Origin: Schistosoma mansoni
Lineage: Eukaryota > Platyhelminthes > Trematoda > Strigeidida > Schistosomatidae
DNA length: 64,000 nt
Reading direction: 5' to 3'
NCBI RefSeq assembly: GCF_000237925.1
Contig: NC_031496.1
Coordinates: forward strand, 23,534,851-23,598,850
The notes under the pieces were generated by a model. That model saw only the letters and a program-made list of their open reading frames with translations, was not told where the DNA came from and did no database searches. Shown piece after piece: positions 57,204 through 64,000 of this stretch (position 1 is the first letter of the stretch; each line of letters opens with the position of its first letter). A program made the translations under genes and the position numbers.

Positions 57204-58370
57204 GTAATTAAAAAGCACCCTTTTCGATTTTAGCTTTTCAGTTTATTTGATTCAGTGTTTTGTAAACATCAGATCTGACGATATCATTACAAATAAAGAT
57301 AAAGTGACAAGTGTAAGGTGACAGTTTGTTCGTAGTTGTGAAACGATCAAGAATGTATCTTGAATTATAAAGTAGAAATATAGTTTAGTTTCATATTAAA
57401 CTAAATAGACTTGTACTGCAATATTTTTCTGCAGATATTAAATTACATTTTGTACTGGAATTAGTGTTCAAAGGACCAAATCACTTATAATTGACAGGTT
57501 AAGTGATAATTTTCTCAGCTGTTTGATTATTTTTTATCAAAAGGAAAAACGAATATAATATAGATTTCTTCATTAATTTGCTTATTGTTAATCGCTTACT
57601 TAGGAGATCCGGTGAAACTTAGAATCATCAACTACTATGGTAGTTAGAATATGTATTTTAAATGATAAACTAGCGACCACTGTAAAGCTTCCTGGAATCT
57701 ATCCAAAATGTGTCATCAATTAATGAATTCATTGACTTCTGACTTGTGAAGTGTGATACAAGGCGAAGACTATCTGGTTTAGGTTTGCATAATAATTTTG
57801 CACAAATGTTATAGAGTTTTAAGTATCCAGGTTGTAATTTTTGTCAACGGCGTCAGTGAATTTATTCTTTCAAGCTGACTTAACCTTATTTTATATCATG
57901 GAATATAACACATTGTAACAATCAACTAAACAATGTGTTACTTATGAGGGACATTTGAGCTTATCAGTAATTGGTAGGGTAATCGATCAATTAATATTAC
58001 CTTTTTATGTAGTGGTTACTGGATGTTATTAATTTTCAGAAACCATAAAGTAATATAAATTAACGAAAAGCTCATTTTATGGAGAAACTATTTAGATTTG
58101 GAATGGAACAATGCCATGTCATAGACGTAAATTTAGTCTGTACTTTTAGACATATATGTGATAAGTAGTTTCATCGTCATGATATGATGACAGATGTAAA
58201 GACAAGTGCAAAATAAAAAAAACTCTGGATCTTCTAAAGCAAATAAAACCTAAAAATTATATTGGACGAATTTGTGAACAAAGCGTCGCTTTTTGAACAT
58301 TGATTTCAGTTTACTATTAACTTTATATATATATAAAATATTAACAGGTTGTTTTTTGTTTACGTTTAAG

Positions 58371-58396
58371 GAACTTTACCGGAAGGTATCAATCCT
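58371..58396 (+). CDS. SLC4 gene, 26-nt micro-exon (candidate)
   Basis: Acceptor TTTTTTGTTTACGTTTAAG, donor GTAAGT (58397-58402, full consensus). The two-base start fits the phase 1 end of the exon at 57203 and yields G-TLPEGINP, ending in phase 0. It falls in the variable linker after the dimerisation domain, so there is no homology to test. The call rests on splice consensus and phase alone. Confidence 0.6.
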
Positions 58397-58954
58397 GTAA
58401 GTTATGGTATACAACTGATATTTCTGTGATCATTATTTAAAAGTATTTCCAGTTAGCATTTATTAATGGTATCGACATTATTATCATTATAATCATTACA
58501 TTGTTATATGCTCTCTGTAAAACTGAAAGGTATCACATTTTGTTCACTTTGTTTACTTTAATCAGAACATACTATCTCTGGATAGATTAGTTTACTCAAT
58601 CAGAAAATTCTGTGTATAAAGTTTGTTCGAAATCATAAGTAAAGGCTTAACAGTAACTAATATTTAATGAATTAAATGACTTGTGTATAGTTTTACCTCA
58701 AGAACTGGTTACAGTTTGAGAAACATTAAACACAGTGAACAGATGAGAATAATTATTACATTATGATATGAAAATCGTTAACATTGTGCACCTAAGAATT
58801 CACAGAGTTGAAATTGACAACGTCATATTCCACATTATCTTTAAGACTTGACGTCAAATGTGTTTCGATTCTCAGCTTTATTTATCTAACCGCAACTGTT
58901 TATCTAAATTTATTTAGTAATGTAAAACCACCCTAAACAACTATGATAATTTTT

Positions 58955-59208
58955 TTAAAAACTTATATTTAACTATGTAAGAATCAAGAGACGAATGTGG
59001 AGAATAAGTAAAATACAAAAATGGGAGAAATACGATAATTGTTAACTCAAGTTCTGCTACGGACTCCACCACAACCACTCTCGCTACCCTTGGCCATCGA
59101 TATAGCGGAGTCTGTAGCAGAACTTGGATAAACAATAATCGTATTCCTTCCATTTTTGTATTTTACTTATTCTCCATATTCATCTCTTGATTCTTACATA
59201 ACTACTAT
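58955..59208. repeat. Fold-back (inverted-repeat) element
   Basis: About 90-base arms (58963-59056 and 59112-59206), e.g. GAGAATAAGTAAAATACAAA with its complement near 59157-59176, enclose a short GC-richer loop (GGACTCCACCACAACCACTC). The inner arms GTTCTGCTAC.GACTCC also pair. MITE-like or a retroposon end pair. Confidence 0.7.
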
Positions 59209-59221
59209 ATTACTGATTTTG

Positions 59222-59315
59222 ATGTTGGTTTGTTCTCTGAGCTGGATGGTTTGGTCGTGGGGCTATCATCGTCCTTCTGAACGACACCATCAGCACAAAC
59301 TTCGGGTAGAAGTGA
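59222..59315 (-). repeat. Family D hairpin repeat
   Basis: TTTGTTCTCTGAGCTGGATG through CACAAACTTCGGGTAGAAG. On the minus strand the core is CTGATGG and GATA in place of CTGATGA and GAAA, so this copy is decayed. Confidence 0.65.
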
Positions 59316-59511
59316 CGATATATCAAAAAATTTTGTTAGTTTCTTTTTTCTCCTTTTTACATATTATATTTAACTGTTACATTGACTGAATGAAATATTA
59401 TGTTACAGATATATGGAAAACCTCTTTGACCTCATGGTATTTCCTTAAGAAAAAAAACGTAAAACATTTTCTTTTTGTTTATCACGTATATGACTATTTT
59501 CATAAAATTAG

Positions 59512-59565
59512 GCTTATGAAAATGACGAAGGAAAATGGACTTTTAAAAATTTTCAAAGTAAATTG
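59512..59565 (+). CDS. SLC4 gene, 54-nt exon (candidate)
   Basis: Acceptor CTATTTTCATAAAATTAG, donor GTAAGT at 59566. Phase 0 at both ends, matching the micro-exon upstream. It encodes AYENDEGKWTFKNFQSKL, a charged hydrophilic stretch suiting the cytoplasmic linker. The call rests on splice sites and frame. Confidence 0.65.
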
Positions 59566-60720
59566 GTAAGTTAAAAGATAAGCAGGCAAAGAAAAACAGG
59601 ATGACAAAATTAAAAAAAACATGTCTATTACTGATACTATATACACATTGCTTAAATTAATTACAGCACTAATTCTCTATATATTACAAAAGCTGTTTTA
59701 ACCTACACTTTGCGTCTGTACTTTCTTATCCATTTGGGTTTTCATAAATTCACTGTTTTCTATAAGTAACCACGGAATCGCGTTCATTCAAATGCTTGCT
59801 TTATATTTGATTTTGACAAATATGATTGAGCGGAAGTAAAGAAAACCCCGTTTTCTTCACTTTTCATTCAAAAAAACTGCCATTGTTTTCTATGATTTAA
59901 ACAAATAGTCAAGATTGTTAACCGAGTGCTTTCCGCTTCATGTTATTTGTGTAGGTTTCTGTATGCTTAGCTTACTGCTTAATAACGTTTTTATTGTTAT
60001 ATTAGTTTTTTATAGTTTGGTCACTCGTTGCTTATTTACGAAGGTGTTCAGTATGAATAGAAACCAAATTACTTCAGATCATTTGTAACCGACAAAACGT
60101 TTTGAAATTTTATAAATAATTGTACAGATAAGTGGAAGATTAAATAAATTACAGTAGAAAATGTAAAGCGTACTGAAACCACCTGATGGTTAGAGTTTTC
60201 AGAAATCCCACCAAAACGTTACTGACAATTTCTTAATAAGTATATGGATGCTATTTTAAAATCTTCTCCATAACTTGTTTTCATTGGTTAAAAATACAGT
60301 ATGATTGCTTAGGATCTAAACTTGTTGAAATTCAATATTGTTACTATTTTCAAAAGTATTTAACGGCATATGTTCTACCAAATTGAAATAGTTACTTGGA
60401 TTATTTCTTTTAGTGTTTATGTACTTTCGTGGATTTAAGATGGTAAACTCACTAACGTTCAATGAATACTTCCATAAAGTCATACTAAAAAAATAAGTTT
60501 TATTTTTCTTTTAGCAATAAACACTGAATAATATATTTTACTGATTGTTCGTTTTAACCATCATTTATAAATGACATTGTATGCTATAACGTTGATACTT
60601 TTCTTTATAATAAAATATAAATTAGGTTGATCAGACTATCTAACCTCAATTTATATGAATATTCGTCAAGGTTAGAACGAATAGCTTGATAAAAATTGGG
60701 TACCGAGTTTAGAGTAGTCA
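59566..60720. other. SLC4 intron sequence, AT-rich
   Basis: Nothing was recognised. Confidence 0.4.
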
Positions 60721-60724
60721 TTAT

Positions 60725-60945
60725 ATGTGAAAAAACTAAATTTGAAAAAGTCTCAGCCATTAAAATTTCAATAATAATAACGTTTCGTCCAACTAACTTG
60801 TTTGGACTTCTTCATGATGATTTTAATTTTGATTATTACCCTGAAGAAGTCCAGACAAGTTAGCTGGACGAAACATTGGAATTATTTAAAATTTGAATCG
60901 CTGAGACTATTTCAAATATAATTTTTCACATATAATGATATCTAA
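60725..60945. repeat. Inverted pair of family C (PLE-terminal type) repeats
   Basis: Arms at about 60727-60815 and 60836-60942 are complements of each other (e.g. GAAAAAGTCTCAGCCATTAA against ATCGCTGAGACTATTTC). The sense arm contains a well-kept hammerhead core. Confidence 0.75.
60824..60895 (+). ncRNA. Hammerhead-like ribozyme, family C
   Basis: Core CTGAAGA (60841-60847), one extra A, then helix II GTCCAG/CTGGAC (six pairs), GAAA (60870-60873) and CATT with cleavage predicted after T60877 (AUU). Helix I can form between the ATTTTGATTATTACC side and GGAATTATTTAAAA, with three-pair blocks separated by mismatches. Helix III is minimal. Penelope-like elements are known to carry hammerheads in their terminal repeats. 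Confidence 0.6.
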
Positions 60946-62842
60946 CTTTAATTTTTCAACTTCAGCAAGTAACTATTTATAACATTCTTGCCTATAAAGT
61001 CTTTTATATACTTTTTATTAACGTCATTTCTTGTGATTGTAACCACCAAAGTGTAGATATTGTTTTAAAGATACAGATTTTGGGATTATTGGATTAAATT
61101 GTTATTTATACATCATTGAAAAATTGAGTATAGGATCAATATTGTTTTCCTTAAATATTCATTATTTCAAAGTAAGGGTAATATTCTTAAACTATGTCAA
61201 TGATCCATTCATTGGATTTGCACAATCTTTAGTGAAATCAGTTGCTTTTTGATAATTCCTGATGCCTACAATTATATTTATGAGTAAAGAATGTATTTTC
61301 TGTCAGTTCTATAGGTAGTTATGTATATGACTGAACTATGAATAACATTCTACTGAATATTTACAATCATTAATGCTTTCAAATGGAAATTACTATAATC
61401 AGAATTTTACAGCTCCTTATACTTTATTTAAGAAGTTTTGTAAGAATTCTAGGTAGCAACATTAAGATTGTGGGTTTACATTAATTTTCAAGCTAAATGT
61501 ATAAAGATTTCTTTTTAATAATGTTAGTTACTTTAGTAGTCGAATTGTATTTATAGTTATTTTGCACAGAATGGTCTAGGTTAAGATAAAAAGTGTTTGC
61601 GTTATTGATAAATAAACCAAAATTCAATCGAAAATTTCGGGTGTCGAATTACGTTACTTAATTGTCAAAAGAAATCAAGAATGAAAGTAAGATGTAGAAG
61701 GGAGATGTCAAAACCGGTTATTTACTTCAGTATAAAGTAGATCGAGAAAAAGAGGAGAATATACCCAAAATGACTTCATGATAAGAAGCTAGTGCTAGGA
61801 CTGGGGATAACTAAGGAATTTGACAAACGATTTTTGAACTAGCAGGCATAGACTGATGAACTCCGACAGTCTCTGCTATAAATATATTTCTCATCAAACT
61901 TCATTTTAAACCAGTTCATTTAACTTTGTGAATACATTAGAATGAAGATTCTTCCGAAAAAATAAACCACCAAAATCGACTAGATGTTTCATAATAGAAC
62001 TATCCCTTAATTTACATCTACCTATAGATGACCATGTTTTATAGCATTCGCATATACATTTAAAATGATCAAGATATATAGGGCCAATACATGTTTACTG
62101 AACTGTTTACAACATAAATTTATTCACCTTTTGAATATTTTGATTACCTAAAGTATCTTTGTTAACGACTCAACAATTTTCTTTCTTAGTATAAACTGTT
62201 ATACATATAATAACGATAAAAAAGATGTTTTGCCTATTATTATTATTACCAATGACTTTATTCAATATTGTAATCTGGTACAGTATAGAATGCTCAGCAC
62301 GAGTTATTTCAACAAGCTTTTTACCAAGAAATAACAAAAAAAACGAAAAAAAAACAGAAAAGAAGTGAAAAATAAAGGTTTAAGAAAATCTGAGTCTGTA
62401 CAAATTATCGAATTTCAGACATGTTTAAGAATACAGGTTATTTACTAGGTCAACTCTAACAGCCTGTTCGTCACAAAGTAAATTTGCTAGGTTAAGGTAT
62501 TACAGAACTTCTATCGATTTGCTTGTGCGCATGGATTTCAATGTATTTACATCTCATTCTACCATAAGATATACAAGGAGAAAGATATGAATGAAGTGGA
62601 TGGTTAGTATCTGATAAGATAACACTTGCCAAGAGTTTGCAAGACTTAGGATGTCTATCCACAAGCATATTAATAATGACTTCAAAAAATGAAAGTAACA
62701 TCGACGATAACAAAGCTTCCTTTAGTTAATTTTTTATTGTACCTGCTACAAATAATGTTCAGATGGTTTAGGGAAAAATGTTTGTCTTACAAAGTTACAA
62801 TTTCTTGTTTTAATATTATTTCTACATTTTTTTCATATACAG
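60946..62842. other. SLC4 intron sequence, AT-rich
   Basis: Nothing was recognised beyond poly-A and TTA runs. Confidence 0.4.
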
Positions 62843-62887
62843 GAATCTGCTCGATCATCCATTTCCTCATTATCATTTGAAGTTAAG
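62843..62887 (+). CDS. SLC4 gene, 45-nt exon (candidate)
   Basis: Acceptor TTTTTTTCATATACAG, donor AAG/GTTTGT. Phase 0 at both ends. It encodes ESARSSISSLSFEVK, a Ser-rich piece that could be a regulatory (phosphorylation) segment between the cytoplasmic and membrane domains. It is symmetric, so skippable without loss of frame. No homology supports it directly. Confidence 0.6.
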
Positions 62888-63419
62888 GTTTGTATAGCTT
62901 CTCTTTTTAAAAAAAAATTGAGCAAAGAAAATATTAAAAAAAAGAGAATCCAATCAATTGTCTAATTTATTGATTGAATTTTTCACCAATAGTTTTACTA
63001 ATTCGATTGATCAATGTGTTTTTTCTCTCTGAAATGATCCAAATGATATTCTTCACTAGATCTGTTTATTCAATTCATGCTTATTCAGATTCAATTTAGA
63101 CTTAATCATTATTTTCATATTATTTGATTCATACACATTTATTATTAGTGCACTTAAATAATTTTATTGGTTAGATTTGCTTCAGTACTTGAATTCAGTT
63201 CGAATGCAATTATGTAATCATGATGTCATTGTGATTTTTGACATGCCTTGCGGTTATAGATTTGTGTGTGCTCAATTGTTTGCTTACAAACATTGGATTC
63301 TAGGCTAGAACCCCTTAAAAAGGTATTTTGAAATGGATAAACAGTCAGTATAACCAACCTTCCAAAACGATTTATGAATTTAATATCGTTTTTAAACCTG
63401 TACTAAATTAAAACTTGTC
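62888..63419. other. SLC4 intron sequence
   Basis: AT-rich. Nothing was recognised. Confidence 0.35.
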
Positions 63420-63795
63420 ATTGGTCTGTAAAGTCGATGTGTGTTACGCTGAACAATGTCTCTAGGCTCGGACTGCCTGATTGAAGCCTGGGCAATTCTC
63501 GTAACCTTTGGTTGGAGACTTGAAAACACATGACATAGAATAGGTCATAGTGGCTTAGGTGAATTCGCTTTTAGTCTTCCTTCAGATTTTGAATTTGTGA
63601 GAGTTATGTTGAGCATTTTAATCCCCACATTCATTCTTTCTCCTCGAATCATATTGCTTGTGCCCAACGTTTTCTGCTACCGCTGATGCTGTTACTATTT
63701 CTTCTACTCTGGTATTTTTTTTTTGTAGTTTTATCACACTGTATTGTGATGGTGTGGAAACTTAAAAATATACACATACGTCCCATGTTTTACGT
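63420..63795 (+). mobile_element. RTE (SR2-like) LINE 3' end fragment, worn
   Basis: TTGGTTGGAGACTTGAAAAC, ACATGACATAGAATAGGTCA, then TTAGTCTTCCTTCAGATTTT and CCCATGTTTTACGTTGTG align with the 3' end of the LINE at 28661-31430 and the fragments at 2132 and 35190. The terminal TGAC run is eroded. Confidence 0.65.
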
Positions 63796-64000
63796 TGTGT
63801 AATAGCTGACGTACTAGGTAAATGAATCGTTACAGACAACTATTTGTGTATCAAACTACGTATCCTCGTGAATAATGACATTTAATACTATTCTTATTTA
63901 AATAGCAAGTTGCGGATGTTTGACAAAAATGATGTATTCTTCCCACTTTAACAATATCGCAATGTATCAGAGTTGAGTCATAATCTTTTACACTGTTCGA

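Noticed and set aside
57008-57211. A stand-alone 67-codon gene
   Set aside because: It starts without ATG, has consensus splice sites at both edges and aligns with the SLC4 cytoplasmic domain, so it is an internal exon.
1-64000. CRISPR array, operons or bacterial-type signals
   Set aside because: Sequence is eukaryotic with introns and retroelements; repeats are dispersed and inverted, not regularly spaced.

Overview
The window is nuclear DNA of a blood fluke (genus Schistosoma). It is AT-rich and contains SM-alpha type hammerhead-ribozyme SINEs, SR2/RTE-like and CR1-like LINEs, Penelope-like elements (PLEs) and a Ty3/Gypsy element resembling the CsRn1 clade. Two host genes can be supported, both on the + strand; everything else recognisable is transposable-element sequence. 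There are two 200-base assembly gaps (5825-6024, 12550-12749).

Host genes. (1) A two-exon secreted-peptide (neuropeptide-type) precursor: a signal-peptide exon at 1537-1608 joined across a 4.7 kb repeat-filled intron to 6297-6617. The 130-residue product carries three Lys-Arg-bounded copies of Ala-Ser-Leu-(Ala/Ser)-Tyr-Phe, the last ending exactly at the stop codon and none followed by glycine. (2) Part of an SLC4-family (bicarbonate transporter/anion exchanger) gene: cytoplasmic-domain exons at 43612-43926 and 57006-57203, then three phase-compatible very small exons at 58371-58396 (26 nt), 59512-59565 (54 nt) and 62843-62887 (45 nt). Its N-terminus was not found, and its membrane domain must lie beyond 64000.

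Layout. 1-470, LINE 3' end. 1.5-6.8 kb, peptide gene, with its intron holding SINEs, an RTE tail and PLE debris. 7-10 kb, repeat debris. 10.26-18.57 kb, a partial + strand and a near-full minus-strand copy of one Ty3/Gypsy element facing each other as a large inverted repeat. 18.71-21.73 kb, a very young small LTR element. 21.7-26.7 kb, nothing recognised. 26.7-28.1 kb, CR1-like LINE. 28.6-31.4 kb, RTE-like LINE. 32.3-32.8 kb, LINE fragment. 33-43 kb, repeats including a PLE with inverted ends. 43.6-64 kb, the SLC4 gene, its introns crowded with ribozyme-bearing retroposons.

Most interesting content. At least three unrelated short repeat families carry a hammerhead core (CUGANGA, helix II, GAAA, NUH): SM-alpha (family A); a second tRNA-headed SINE, here called family B; and a PLE-terminal type, family C. 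A fourth hairpin, family D, is a weaker candidate. A and B share an architecture of tRNA-like head, hammerhead with a self-complementary helix III, tail, and an inverted 5' arm. Several copies are bounded by exact 12-14 bp target-site duplications, so the composite units moved as single retroposons.
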